A stretch of DNA of 64,000 nt from Cryoendolithus antarcticus (GCA_002077065.1 NAJO01000027.1:558001-622000); one strand, 5' to 3'; numbered from the stretch's first letter, positions 1 to 10,271 are shown. Translations and numbers: made by a program. Notes: generated from the sequence alone by a model not told the origin.

Positions 1-1
1 G

Positions 2-415
2 GCATCATTTGCGTCTCTGGGCTTCGTGGGACTGAACATCAAGGGCGGCCTGGGACTTTCGCACACACTCGGCTACGCGCTTGGGTCTCCATATGGCATA
101 CCACATGGCATCACCTCATGTCTAACGCTTGGCCACGTTGTGAAGCTAAAGGCACAATCGTCGGACGCAGATGCAGCGCAGATCGCAAGAATGGCACCGT
201 TCATTGGCTTGACGCGTACAAATGACAACAAGAAGGATGCGTTGGCTGTTGGTGATGCGATCTTGGAGCTAGTGAAGCTACTGGATCTGAAGACCACGCT
301 GACTGAGAAGGGAGTGAGCAAGGACGAGGTGCATACGATTGTGAAGACGGCTACGAGACAGGAGAGTGGGCCGATATATGATCATGTGAGGAAGCTAGTG
401 GAGGGACTGTACTGA
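2..415 (+). CDS. Iron-containing alcohol dehydrogenase / maleylacetate reductase-like, C-terminal part (5' end outside window)
   Basis: Open from the window edge to the TGA at 413-415, giving about 137 visible residues with no start codon of its own; the gene begins to the left. The visible piece carries the helical-domain signature of group III iron-dependent dehydrogenases: a GLSHTLGYALG segment followed by GIPHG, where histidines of the family bind the active-site metal. The rest is the all-helical C-terminal domain. The GLSH...GIPHG arrangement is closest to maleylacetate reductases, which reduce maleylacetate to 3-oxoadipate in aromatic catabolism. A general Fe-alcohol dehydrogenase cannot be excluded because the nucleotide-binding half is missing. 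No intron is visible in this part. Confidence 0.75.
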   Translation, partial: ASFASLGFVGLNIKGGLGLSHTLGYALGSPYGIPHGITSCLTLGHVVKLKAQSSDADAAQIARMAPFIGLTRTNDNKKDALAVGDAILELVKLLDLKTTLTEKGVSKDEVHTIVKTATRQESGPIYDHVRKLVEGLY

Positions 416-2072
416 GGAAACCTTCGAATGAGGGAGGGTGATATCAGGTCGTGGGGTGTCTCATACTGCGGAATAAGATGCGCGTTCCTAAGGTAGGTGT
501 GTAATGTAGCGAAGGTAAGTCGTTCTCTCTACATGTCTTTCCGTGCGAGTTCGCTCACACTGATCGAGATCTTCCGAGACGACGATGCAACTGAAGCCTC
601 GAGACTACATATACAACAAGGTGAGCCATTGCTGACAACAGCGACTGGCACTAGAGACACCACACCTCAGTCAGAGATCGAATCCATACTCCGCTCGGTC
701 GTTATCATCGAAGTGGACATCACTCACCACATCCACATCAAGCACAACACCATCTCATCCACACACATCAATCCACCAGCGTTCAACTTCCATCTCCGTG
801 GTACCGGATGCTGAGACTGAGCCGCGATGCGGAACGGGACATCGTCCAATTTGTCGTTGTCGAAAAGAAAACGTCCAGCGAGAGGTCACTTCTTCTCAGC
901 GAGAGGTCTTTGTCTGCTGAGGCTATAGCAATAGCCCTCGCCTCACGCGCCCAAATGGCGCGTTCAAGGCCTCAAACAATATTCGACGTTGATGCATCTC
1001 TGCGAAGTGTCGGTCGAACGGATTCAAGACAAAGATCCCTTCACGAAAGCGCTCATCGCTGGAAGCATCCTTCTTCCAAACGAATATCAAGATCCCACTC
1101 GCAATGGCCGCCTGCATAAGCAACATCAATCGCATCGTGGGGGAAGTCGCGGTAACTACTCTCCTCCAGAACGTTGGAGTTCCGTATGCTAGGATTGCCT
1201 CCGTCGCGAGTGTCATGTCGCTCCCGCTGCATCGAAGAAAGTCACTCTGTCGTCCTCGTCATTTTGTCCCTCTCCATGGGTCTTGTTGCTTATTGCTTAC
1301 ATGATCTACTGCCCTGCATGACTGCTTCTTGAGGGATCGCGCCAGATTCACCCTGGAGCATTTCTAAGGGAGTCCATTTACCGACAGCCTACTAGCTGAG
1401 CGTATCGTGGTGTCCATGCTCCACGGTATTCGACGAGTACATGCTTCAGTACGTGCGATGTTCTATCGTCACCTGTGTAGCGTTGCCCACCTCGAGGACG
1501 TCGTGGTACCATCACGAAACCGGCATGCACTTGTGACTCCGACGCTGTGTGCTGCACGCCTGAGGTACAACAGCAAACTTGGCACTTTTATGCGGGTTTG
1601 AGAAAACAGGAAACTCCGACTTGATCATGCAGACAACCCAACAAACTGAGCCAGAGCTTGCTCACATGCCTGGCCCGTCAAGTCATCATGTTAATGATTG
1701 TACTGCTCGGCGCCGTTCTCATCACTCTAGTAGGCTTTCGCAACCGTCACATCCTTAGTCTTATCGCCGGCGTTCTGAGTCGAATTGGCCGATGGCCCGG
1801 AAGTGAAGGCGAGTATGGGAGAGGGAGTGCCACAGTGAGTGACGGTCGTGTGGTGAGTGATGGTGGTGTTGCAAGTGACGGTCGCCATTGTGAGTGATGC
1901 TATGCTTCTGCTGTGCTTTCTTGTGAAGCTTTAGTGTTGTCGTCGTCACTCGGGTATTGGACCAGTGAGGGTAAATTCAAATGAGATTGTGACTTCCCTA
2001 CGCAGCTACGATCACATCACTTCAGTGGAAGGAACGTGCCATGAGTGACACTTCAACTTCGCAACTCTCATT
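416..2072. other. Intergenic region, no supported gene; contains an 18-bp minisatellite
   Basis: Lies between the 3' ends of the dehydrogenase (+) and CBS (-), so it holds two terminator regions. Several open frames of 60 to 105 codons exist (for example 808-1119 plus and 923-1216 minus, which overlap each other), but none shows a recognisable domain or convincing splice sites. A four-copy 18-bp repeat lies at 1835-1900. Confidence 0.6.
1835..1900 (+). repeat. Short 18-bp tandem repeat, about 4 imperfect copies
   Basis: The core GTGAGTGAYGG starts at 1835 and 1853, a variant GCAAGTGACGG at 1871, and GTGAGTGATGC at 1890. The spacing is therefore 18, 18 and 19 bp. In one frame it reads as SDG hexapeptides, but the enclosing frame has no other sign of being a gene. 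Confidence 0.6.
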
Positions 2073-3731
2073 TCATGCGCTTTTCTCATGCTTCACTCTA
2101 CCCTGCCTCACCAGCCAGGTAAGCAAATCCACTTTTGTCACCACGGCCACTGCTTTCAGACCTTCCTTCTCCTCCCGCTTCGTCACAATCGCCGCAGCGT
2201 TCCACTCGAAGAACCTCTGCAGCACTCGCAGCGGCGTCTCCGTCGTTATCTCGGCGAACTGCCGCTTGCCTTCTTCGCCCTCGGTCAGCGACTGGTGCTT
2301 CTCTAGCGGCCGGATCTCATCCAACGTAGAGAATGAGAACATCACATCGCTGACCGGCGAATCAATATTGACACGCTGGCTCGAGAGATACGAGAGGCAG
2401 TTGCCGAGCGTGACCATCCCTATCAGTCGCGACGACTTGGCTGATGTGACTGGGATCTGGTCGAAGCCTTTCTCGCGCATCAGCTCGATCGCCTCGTCCA
2501 CTGTTGAGGAGGACACAATGGTCTGTATGGGCTTGAGGCGGAGGTCGGCAACTGTGGCATTTGCGTACTCATCTTTGTGCGTCGAGGACAGAGAGCCAGT
2601 CTTCTTGTGTTCATTTACTACCAGCTTCTGCTCTTGACCTGCTGCATCGAGAGGCTCAGTCGGCGGTGTGTTCGGCGCTGTGATTGGAGGCGATGGTGGT
2701 AGGAGATCGTTCGCAGCTAGCCAGTCGTCATCGACGAACTTCGAAAGGTAGGAGCGGATGCTGTCCGGCAAGATGACCACCACGGCATCATCTGCGCCCA
2801 GATCAAGATCCTTCAGTGCTTTGACACAAGCGCTCATCGCTGAACCACTCGAGCCGCCGACAAGCAGGCCCTCCTCCCGAATCAGCCTCCGCGCCCAGTA
2901 AAAGCTGTCCCGATCGTCTGTTTTGTACCATCGGTCCACCTCATCCTGCTTGAGCACTTCTGGTATGAAGTCGTAGCCGATGCCCTCCACTTTGTACGGC
3001 TTGTCCTTCCCATCATCGTTCAGACTCGCGGGTACAGCCAGGATCGAGCCTTTCGGATCTGCCGCGATGATCTGCACGCTCCGTCCATGATGTTTTCGAA
3101 TGCCTCTTGCAATGCCTGTGATTGTCCCTCCTGTGCCAGCACCTGCTACCACTGCTGCCAGCTTCCCTTCTACCTTGTTCGTCTGCTCAACGATCTCTTC
3201 CGCCGTGCCCAGCTCGTGTGCCAAAGGATTGTTTGGGTTCGCGTACTGATCCAAGATGACACCACCGGGGATCTCCTTCTCCAATCGCCTCGCAACTCCA
3301 ATGTGACTTTCCGGACTATCCCAAGCGGCGCTCGTGGGCGTACGGATGATCTCAGCTCCGAGTGCTTTGAGAACCGAGACTTTCTCACTGCTCATCTTCT
3401 CAGGCAATGTGATGATCGTTCGGTAGCCCTTCACTGCTCCAACTAAAGCCAAGCCGATGCCCGTGTTGCCGCTTGTGGGTTCGATAAGCACGCTGTGGCC
3501 TGGCGTGATACGACCATCTCGCTCGGCTGCCTCCACCATCCGCAATGCAATGCGGTCCTTTACCGAACCTCCTGCATTGAAGAACTCGCACTTTGCGTAG
3601 ACGTGACACTTGATCCCAAGACTCTCTGGTATCCGGTGAAGCCGAACAAGTGGCGTGTTGCCGATGTTTTCGAGGATGCTGTCCATGATCGCTGGTGGGT
3701 TCCGCGGAGGGCGAGATGAGAGATGTGACAT
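2073..3731 (-). CDS. CYS4: Cystathionine beta-synthase
   Basis: PLP-dependent beta-synthase that condenses homocysteine with serine to cystathionine, the first step of transsulfuration, in the cytosol. The 552-residue single-exon protein has the fold-type II core: the PLP-binding lysine K58 in GGSVKDR, the cofactor loop TSGNTG at about 86-91, and the phosphate-binding GTGGT loop near residue 200. A Pro-rich linker follows, then a C-terminal CBS-motif pair (about 385-545), the regulatory Bateman module. There is no N-terminal Cys/His haem segment, as expected for fungal enzymes (human CBS has one). Start chosen at the ATG at 3731; a second ATG at 3686 ([10 protein letters not shown]) directly precedes the catalytic core and is a possible alternative. 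Divergent from the NAGS gene across 735 bp. Confidence 0.95.
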   Translation of the reverse strand: MSHLSSRPPRNPPAIMDSILENIGNTPLVRLHRIPESLGIKCHVYAKCEFFNAGGSVKDRIALRMVEAAERDGRITPGHSVLIEPTSGNTGIGLALVGAVKGYRTIITLPEKMSSEKVSVLKALGAEIIRTPTSAAWDSPESHIGVARRLEKEIPGGVILDQYANPNNPLAHELGTAEEIVEQTNKVEGKLAAVVAGAGTGGTITGIARGIRKHHGRSVQIIAADPKGSILAVPASLNDDGKDKPYKVEGIGYDFIPEVLKQDEVDRWYKTDDRDSFYWARRLIREEGLLVGGSSGSAMSACVKALKDLDLGADDAVVVILPDSIRSYLSKFVDDDWLAANDLLPPSPPITAPNTPPTEPLDAAGQEQKLVVNEHKKTGSLSSTHKDEYANATVADLRLKPIQTIVSSSTVDEAIELMREKGFDQIPVTSAKSSRLIGMVTLGNCLSYLSSQRVNIDSPVSDVMFSFSTLDEIRPLEKHQSLTEGEEGKRQFAEITTETPLRVLQRFFEWNAAAIVTKREEKEGLKAVAVVTKVDLLTWLVRQGRVKHEKSA

Positions 3732-4466
3732 GGCGTTGTGCTTTCACGAGTCCCTGAAATTGCTGAATACTTTCGCCGCAATCAGCTATTGTTGCTTCGA
3801 AGTAACGGTCTGGCTGACTTGATTCCGGCTTCTTGATGGTGGCCTCTCTGAATGCTAGCCTATAAGCAGCGATGATCCCGATCGCGGTGGAGATTTAGGA
3901 TTGGAAAATGATGAACAAAGAGATATGTACTGTACCCTACCCTTGACTACTTGTGGATCACTTCTACGTTGACCCGGTTGCGTGCTTGAGGCAGGAAGAA
4001 CGTGGTGGCGCATTCCTCTCTCAAGACCTTCCAAAGCTTATCAGATCCGATTGTAACCGAGCACCGCGAATGGCATTCGTTACATTCGTTGCAGTGTAAA
4101 CGAGCGTCGTCTACTCAGTTTTCCAGTCCGGAAAATGTCCGCACGCCTTCTTGGTCGATGAAACGATAGGTTTTGATAGTGGCCGATCGCGTTAGACTAT
4201 GCAGCATCTCAGGGCGAGATATCGTCTTCATGCATGCAGTCGGACGCCGCCGTGCTCGCAGCATCGGTAAAAAGCCTGACTCACAGCTTGAAGGCCATCT
4301 GCACATCTCATATTTCCCTCATGCTTTGTCTTTCTACATCTGACCATTGCGCGTACGTCTGACAGCAGGAGCAATCATCTGCGTGATATACATCCACATT
4401 GGCAAGCCCGGACAGCCGGCGTTAAGTCACTCACACAGGCTCCGGCCTACGTCCTAGGGATGCTCA
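3732..4466. promoter_or_regulatory. Divergent promoter between CBS and N-acetylglutamate synthase
   Basis: 735 bp separate the two start codons of two amino-acid biosynthetic genes transcribed away from each other. It contains a perfect TGACTCA element at 4277-4283. On the NAGS side a short upstream ORF lies at 4321-4362 (13 codons), and another at 4460-4519 overlaps the NAGS start. No transcription start can be fixed from sequence alone. Confidence 0.6.
4277..4283. promoter_or_regulatory. Gcn4/CPC1-type element (TGACTCA)
   Basis: Exact match to the palindromic consensus bound by the general amino-acid control bZIP factor (Gcn4 in yeast, CPC1/CpcA in moulds). It sits 184 bp upstream of the NAGS ATG and about 550 bp from the CBS ATG. 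Its placement upstream of an arginine-pathway gene makes function plausible. A 7-mer also occurs by chance, so this is inference. Confidence 0.5.
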
Positions 4467-6410
4467 ATGACTACCTTTATGTTGGCGTCTGGAAAGGCAA
4501 GCGCATTCGGGGCACGTAAGTATGCAGTCTCGCATACGAAAATAAATATGCAGCGCCACTACGGCGCTGCAGCTGCTGCTCGTCAGATGAGCCCGGCGCA
4601 AAGACACGCCAGAGACTCTGCCGATTCCAGGGAGCTCTTTGTCGACGTGCTCACCGCCAATGCCACGAAGCGAGACGCTCGTCAATACTTGGAACGCTTT
4701 AAGGAAAGTAAGCGTTCCAGTATGACGGCCCGGCCGAGGCCTTCCTCATCGATCAAGCCTGGGGTGAATCTTGGGGGACTGTATGCTCCTGCAGCTGCAA
4801 TCGCACAGGCTCCTCAATTCACGCGTGAAGATGTGGAAGTAATCAGACCTCTCGAGTCCCAGCCTATTCTCCATGTTGCTATTGCATCTCTCCGATCGCC
4901 GGAGAGCCTCAACGACGAGATCCTAGATGGCATCGCGAGAACACTCTCGCAACTCGTGAAGCTGGACATGCGCATTCTGCTTGCGTTTGATTGCACTGAT
5001 CTGGGTGGCATTCATTTCCAAGATCTACAAGGCAGGAAAACTATCATCGCCAAGCAGGGGCAGCGCCTTGTCAGCGCCATCAATCAGCATAGCTCGGACG
5101 GCGCTCGCTTGGTACTGGACGCTCTGAATTGCTCAGACGTCCCCGACGCCACAGGCAGCACCGGTGTCAATGTGGGAGTACCAGGTCTGCTGCTGAATCC
5201 CTTGAAGCGAAGCACTATCGCAATCGTGCCAACTTTGGCATACTCCACTTCTGGACATGTCACATCTACAAGCATGTCTGAAGTGATGCAGGCACTGGTC
5301 TCACACTTCGGACACAGCCACGTCAGCGGCACAGGCGATACTGAACATGAGCCAACCAGCCAAGTCTCACTGGATCGGATCATCGTGCTTGACGAGGTTG
5401 GTGGCATACCTAGCCGAAATCGGGGCGATGGTGCACATATCTTCATCAACCTCGACCACGAATTCGGCGACGTTAGTCAGGAACTCACCGAGGGCATGCA
5501 TCCTGGCGCTGTGAACGGGAGAAGTCCTACAGTCTACCGACAGCACTTGGCGAACTTGACCATGGCGCGGCAGTGCCTTGCGACTCTGCCAGCAGCATCC
5601 TCAGCATTGATCATCACACCCGAAGAAGCCGCATTCTCATCGCGTTCACGTAGCTCGGCTGAGCTGGAAGGACCTGGCACGCGGCCACAGAAGAACAGCC
5701 TCATCCATAACTTGCTGACAAACAAGCCCTTGGTGTCCTCCTCGCTCCCTCTAGCTCGACTGTCCGCTGGTTGGACGTCCAATGACACCGCAGGCTCTTC
5801 TCCACCGACTGCGACTTTGCTAAAAAAGGGCATGCCCGTCACGATCATCCCGTCAGCACGTGGCTACGGAGGCTGGATCCCTCCACCATCCGGCAAATCG
5901 ACCATCGACCTCCGCGAAGACCCTCGCATCGACTTCCCACGTTTAGTCCACCTTATCGAAAACTCGTTCCGCCGTAAGCTGGACGTAGAACACTATCTCG
6001 AGCGCATCCGGGGTCGTACAGCTGGTGTCATCATCGCTGGCGACTATGAAGGTGGCGCCATCCTCACCTGGGAGAAGGCGTCCACATCCTCGTCACAGCC
6101 GGTGCCCTACCTAGATAAGTTCGCAGTTTTGCAGTCCTCTCAGGGCTCTGCAGGCGTTGCAGACATCGTGTTCCAAGCAATGGTCCGCACTTGCTTCCCA
6201 AAAGGCGTCTGTTGGCGCAGTCGAAATGACAACCCGGTCAACAAGTGGTATTTCGAGCGTGCGAGTGGCACATGGACGATCCCGGACAGCAACTGGACGA
6301 TGTTCTGGACTGGTGAGGGTGTCGTAGAGGACCAGAAGAGATGGGACGAGTATGTGGGGGTCTGCAGAGCGGTTGAGCCGAGCTGGCTGGACGGGAAGAG
6401 CCCAGACTGA
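4467..6410 (+). CDS. ARG2: Amino-acid N-acetyltransferase (N-acetylglutamate synthase), mitochondrial
   Basis: Makes N-acetylglutamate from glutamate and acetyl-CoA, the committed step of arginine synthesis, in the mitochondrial matrix. The 647-residue single-exon protein begins with a basic, Ala/Ser/Arg-rich stretch of about 50 residues that looks like a mitochondrial presequence. A degenerate amino-acid-kinase domain follows (about 100-470), then the vertebrate/fungal-type NAT domain (about 480-640) with the family blocks YLDKFAVLQSSQG, FPKGVCWRSR and NPVNKWYFERASG. The length matches fungal NAGS (600-700 residues). Start is the ATG at 4467; another in-frame ATG (MQRHYG, about 4548) could give a shorter presequence. 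The symbol follows yeast ARG2 (Neurospora arg-14), not Neurospora arg-2, which encodes a carbamoyl-phosphate synthase subunit. Confidence 0.93.
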   Translation: MTTFMLASGKASAFGARKYAVSHTKINMQRHYGAAAAARQMSPAQRHARDSADSRELFVDVLTANATKRDARQYLERFKESKRSSMTARPRPSSSIKPGVNLGGLYAPAAAIAQAPQFTREDVEVIRPLESQPILHVAIASLRSPESLNDEILDGIARTLSQLVKLDMRILLAFDCTDLGGIHFQDLQGRKTIIAKQGQRLVSAINQHSSDGARLVLDALNCSDVPDATGSTGVNVGVPGLLLNPLKRSTIAIVPTLAYSTSGHVTSTSMSEVMQALVSHFGHSHVSGTGDTEHEPTSQVSLDRIIVLDEVGGIPSRNRGDGAHIFINLDHEFGDVSQELTEGMHPGAVNGRSPTVYRQHLANLTMARQCLATLPAASSALIITPEEAAFSSRSRSSAELEGPGTRPQKNSLIHNLLTNKPLVSSSLPLARLSAGWTSNDTAGSSPPTATLLKKGMPVTIIPSARGYGGWIPPPSGKSTIDLREDPRIDFPRLVHLIENSFRRKLDVEHYLERIRGRTAGVIIAGDYEGGAILTWEKASTSSSQPVPYLDKFAVLQSSQGSAGVADIVFQAMVRTCFPKGVCWRSRNDNPVNKWYFERASGTWTIPDSNWTMFWTGEGVVEDQKRWDEYVGVCRAVEPSWLDGKSPD

Positions 6411-6787
6411 GATAGAATTATCTCCGGCAATAACCCGGTGAAACGATTCTCCGGAGCATCGCACCATCAAGCTTCTTTGGCTCAAAAGCCGGTGCCTTGA
6501 ACTATATTATGCTGCCGCCTCAATAATGTGCAATGTCTGTATAGACATACGCACTCGGACAAGTGCCATTGGGCGGGTCGTAAGTCGTTCGTGGTCTCCA
6601 CGCGTTGCTGCATAGCCTTCTCAAGCCACTCTGCGCTGCGAGTCTTTATGCTGCTAACATCTCATTCTCTTCCTTTCTCGGATCATACCCTATTGGCAAT
6701 CGCTACTACTGAATGGCTGCAGCATAACACTCTGATCCGTCATCGCGGACAGAAAGAACCTGAGATTCAATTGTCAATCTATTCGTC
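6411..6787. other. Intergenic region between NAGS and the glycosyltransferase
   Basis: 377 bp between two genes on the same strand, so it should hold the NAGS terminator and the next promoter. No ORF, repeat or RNA gene is supported. Confidence 0.6.
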
Positions 6788-9700
6788 ATGACCAGGCGTG
6801 CGCACTCAGAGAAGAATGGCCCCGACTCTACACAGCCCAATCGACATGACTACGACTTGTCTCGCCAGCAGACCGATGCTGCGAGCTTCAGGACTGAATT
6901 CTCGCAGGAAGCGATTAATCCTCTCGAAGCAGATGATGACGAGAAGGCACCACCGGCTTATGGCGATACCGACGGCGATTTACATGTCAACCAGGATGGG
7001 CTTGACACCAGTGTCCGTGTCACAGACGATGGTCGCATCAACATCCGTATCAACCAGTTGAATCGCCGTCTCTCCCAGATTCTCACGCCTACCTTGCGGC
7101 AAACGGCCGCGGATTTGCAGGACGCCGCACTGCCATCACCAGATGCAGACACCCTCAAGCCCCCGAGCTTGAACGTTGTCATTCAAGTTGTCGGCTCACG
7201 TGGGGACGTACAGCCTTTCGTTGCCCTTGGAAAGGTACTGAAGGAGACCTACGGACATCGAGTTCGTTTGGCAACACATCCTAATTTTCACCGGTTCGTG
7301 GAGGACCATGGCCTGGAATTCTTCAACATCGGCGGCGATCCTGCGAAGTTGATGGCATACATGGTCAAGAACCCTGCACTAATGCCTGGTATTCGTACTT
7401 TGGTCAGCGGCGACATCGGGGAGCGTCGCCGAGATGTCGGCGAGTACATTCAAGGCTGCTGGCGTTCGTGTTATGAGGCCGGCAATGGCATGCAAGACAA
7501 TGCCTCCGAAGACGACCCACGACCCTTCGTTGCAGATTGCATCATCGCCAATCCTCCGAGCTTTGCTCACATTCACTGCGCAGAGAAGCTAGGTATACCC
7601 GTGCACATCATGTTCACCATGCCGTATTCGCCCACGCAGTTCTACTCGCATCCACTGGCGAACATCCAGTCTTCCAACGCTGACCCACAAGCTACTAATT
7701 ACATCAGCTATGCTATGATCGAAGTCATGTCATGGCAAGGCGTCGGCGACGTGATCAATCGATTCCGCGCAAAGTGCCTCGGACTGGATCCGGTCAGCGT
7801 GACGTGGGCGCCTGGCATGCTCCAGCGCCTGAAGATCCCGCATACGTACTTCTGGTCGCCGGCTTTGGTGCCAAAGCCGAAGGATTGGGCTTCGCACATC
7901 TCTGTTCCTGGCTTCGCATTTCTCGAGACTCCGGCGTACCAGCCCGCAGCCGATCTGGAACGATTCCTTGAGAGTGGCCCTATACCGATCTACATAGGCT
8001 TTGGGAGTATCGTGCTAGAAGATCCGGATGCGATGACCAAGCTCGTATTCGAGGCCGTAAAGTTGACTGGCCAACGCGTACTATTGTCGAAAGGCTGGGG
8101 AGGTATGGGAGGCATGTCCGTTCCGGAAAGTGTCTTCATGCTCGAAGACGTCCCACATGACTGGCTGTTTCGACGAGTATCGTGTGTCGTTCACCACGGA
8201 GGCGCCGGTACGACTGCCGCGGGCATTGCTGCTGGTAGGCCTACCCTGGTGGTCCCTTTCTTCGGAGATCAGCACTTCTGGGGTGCTATGATTGCGAGAG
8301 CAGGTGCCGGTCCACGCCCGATACCCCACAAAAGGCTCAACGCAGCTGGGCTCTCCGAAGCCATCGGGTTCTGTCTGTTACCTGCTACCATGCAACGAGC
8401 CAAGGAGCTGGCCGGTAAGATCGCTAGTGAAAGAGGGACCGAGACTGGCGCACAGTCGTTTCACCAGCATCTCAACATCGATCGACTTCGTTGCACCCTG
8501 AGTCCAGAACGTGTTGCTACGTGGCGCATCAGGCGGACGAAGGTCAGACTGAGCGCCTTCGCTGCATGTACCCTCGTCAACGAGCACCTTCTCGACTTCA
8601 AAGACCTGAAGCTCTACCGTTCTCGCGAATACGAGACTGACGAGGGTCCTTGGGATCCCATCTCCGGCGGCTTTGTTGCAGCCTGTGGCGCATTCAGTGA
8701 CATGGGCATGGGACTTGCTGAGATGCCTACAGAGACCTACAAAGCAGCCCGCGTGGGTTACAAGAGCAAACAGGGACGGTCGAAAGCATCGGCATCGACC
8801 ACGTCCTCCGATCAGGCGTCTCTCAACGGCGAAAACGGTGATATGAAATTGCCGGATACGTCTTCTGGCACCTCAATCGCTTCGTCGAAGTCGAAGAGAA
8901 AGCAGTCAGATAGACTGCGTCATACAAGTGCGCACGCTGGCAAAGGTCTCGGCCGCTTCACCAAAGCACTTGTGCAATCGCCGATGGACGTCGCCATGGG
9001 ACTGACGAAAGGTAGCAACAACGTTGCGAGACTCTGGGGTGACGATACTGTGCGGCCCAACTACCAAGTCCATGACTTCTCCTCAGGCGCGACAGCAGCA
9101 GGGAAAGGCTTCGGCCTCGGTCTATACGACGGTATCAGTGGCCTGGTCATGCAGCCCTTGAGAGGTGCTCAGCAAGAAGGGGTTGGTGGCTTCTTCAAAG
9201 GTATGGGCAAAGGTATGGGTGGAATGCTCACCAAGCCCACTGCTGGCGCTGTCGGCGTACTTGGGTACACGATGAAGGGTGTGCACAAGGGCATGCAGAA
9301 TCTCTACCGGGACAACGTGGAGAGCCACATCGTTGCATCGAGAACAGCGCAAGGGTATGAGGACTGGCGACAGAGCTCCGATACAGAGAAGCGGAATGTC
9401 ATTGCTCGTTGGGAACTGGCTGAAAAGTTCCTCAAGAAGAAGCAAAGTCCGGATGACATGATGCAGGATGCCTTGAAAGCGCACCGCATGGATACGATCG
9501 GCCATCACTCTGTCACTTCCGTGGGCACCGATGAGATAGAGTCGGCATCATTCGCTGGCAGAACGTCACCCATGACCATTGCCTCTGTCTCACGCACCTC
9601 ATCGGAAACTATTGAAGCTGATCAAAAGCACCGCAGCTCCTTCGACCAGGCATCGAGGTTGACAGAAGACGCTGACTATAATGATCCCGAGATGCAGGAA

Positions 9701-9799
9701 GCTTTGCGATTGTCGATGCAAGGCACATCGTATTCGTCGGAGGATATGCTGTTGGGGGATGATCTGAGAGAGGCGATCCGAAGATCACTCCTCCCATGA
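6788..9799 (+). CDS. GT1-family UDP-glycosyltransferase (sterol glucosyltransferase-like) with VPS13-like C-terminal segment and terminal UIM-like motifs
   Basis: 1003 residues, single exon. After a disordered N-terminus, residues about 128-560 form a GT-B glycosyltransferase. The N-terminal lobe has VVIQVVGSRGDVQPFVALG, and the nucleotide-sugar site HHGGAGTTAAG starts near residue 469, followed by RPTLVVPFFGDQHFWG. These are typical of sterol 3-beta-glucosyltransferases (Atg26/UGT80 type), but the GRAM and PH domains of Atg26 are absent. Residues about 715-850 are Gly-rich amphipathic helices (GVGGFFKGMGKGMGGMLTKP) that resemble the C-terminal membrane-binding region of VPS13/ATG2 proteins. 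The tail has two motifs that look like ubiquitin-interacting motifs (EMQEALRLSMQ near 967 and DLREAIRRSLLP at the end). The likely role is glycosylation of a membrane lipid such as ergosterol; the acceptor is not shown. Confidence 0.85.
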   Translation: MTRRAHSEKNGPDSTQPNRHDYDLSRQQTDAASFRTEFSQEAINPLEADDDEKAPPAYGDTDGDLHVNQDGLDTSVRVTDDGRINIRINQLNRRLSQILTPTLRQTAADLQDAALPSPDADTLKPPSLNVVIQVVGSRGDVQPFVALGKVLKETYGHRVRLATHPNFHRFVEDHGLEFFNIGGDPAKLMAYMVKNPALMPGIRTLVSGDIGERRRDVGEYIQGCWRSCYEAGNGMQDNASEDDPRPFVADCIIANPPSFAHIHCAEKLGIPVHIMFTMPYSPTQFYSHPLANIQSSNADPQATNYISYAMIEVMSWQGVGDVINRFRAKCLGLDPVSVTWAPGMLQRLKIPHTYFWSPALVPKPKDWASHISVPGFAFLETPAYQPAADLERFLESGPIPIYIGFGSIVLEDPDAMTKLVFEAVKLTGQRVLLSKGWGGMGGMSVPESVFMLEDVPHDWLFRRVSCVVHHGGAGTTAAGIAAGRPTLVVPFFGDQHFWGAMIARAGAGPRPIPHKRLNAAGLSEAIGFCLLPATMQRAKELAGKIASERGTETGAQSFHQHLNIDRLRCTLSPERVATWRIRRTKVRLSAFAACTLVNEHLLDFKDLKLYRSREYETDEGPWDPISGGFVAACGAFSDMGMGLAEMPTETYKAARVGYKSKQGRSKASASTTSSDQASLNGENGDMKLPDTSSGTSIASSKSKRKQSDRLRHTSAHAGKGLGRFTKALVQSPMDVAMGLTKGSNNVARLWGDDTVRPNYQVHDFSSGATAAGKGFGLGLYDGISGLVMQPLRGAQQEGVGGFFKGMGKGMGGMLTKPTAGAVGVLGYTMKGVHKGMQNLYRDNVESHIVASRTAQGYEDWRQSSDTEKRNVIARWELAEKFLKKKQSPDDMMQDALKAHRMDTIGHHSVTSVGTDEIESASFAGRTSPMTIASVSRTSSETIEADQKHRSSFDQASRLTEDADYNDPEMQEALRLSMQGTSYSSEDMLLGDDLREAIRRSLLP

Positions 9800-10271
9800 C
9801 CTAGTTGCTCTCCAAAGAGTTCTTGAGGTGGGTTGTATTCGACTAGGAATAGTCGCAACTGTGAGAGGACATACCACCATACTCGTGAGAAGGCGCAGTA
9901 CGATACATGCGCAGCTGAGAGCAGATGTTCATAATGCAACACTGTAAGATCAAGTGTCAGCCCCACGTGAGCCCCACTCATATGCGGGACGTTCCGCACT
10001 GAACCCACATGCGTGCTGCCTTTGTCGACTGCCCAAAGTCACTTCGCTATCCCACTGCACACCGATACCACCCCCATCCCTCCGCCTTCTTCCCACTAAT
10101 CATTGACTGCCGCATATTTCCGCCACCGCCGATCCATTGACTACGCCCTAACGCATTCACGTCGGACTGCAAGGCTTCATAGTCGAGGCTCTCCGCTACC
10201 TGTACACTTCGGCAGCGCTTCGATACCTTGACCCAGAGCGTACTCGCACCCTACTGCCACTGAGAACGACC
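9800..10271. other. Intergenic region upstream of the Ran-binding protein
   Basis: 472 bp between two same-strand genes. A pyrimidine-rich stretch at about 10070-10145 resembles a fungal 5' leader. No gene or repeat is supported. Confidence 0.55.

Noticed and set aside
808..1216. Overlapping plus (808-1119) and minus (923-1216) open frames with a hydrophobic patch
   Set aside because: They are antisense to each other, neither has a recognisable family or good start context, and both are near the size expected by chance.
4460..4519. uORF called as a true arginine attenuator peptide
   Set aside because: The attenuator is known from carbamoyl-phosphate synthase small-subunit genes, not NAGS. 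Only Asp, Tyr, Leu and Trp positions agree and the C-terminal part differs, so it is reported only as a low-interest uORF.
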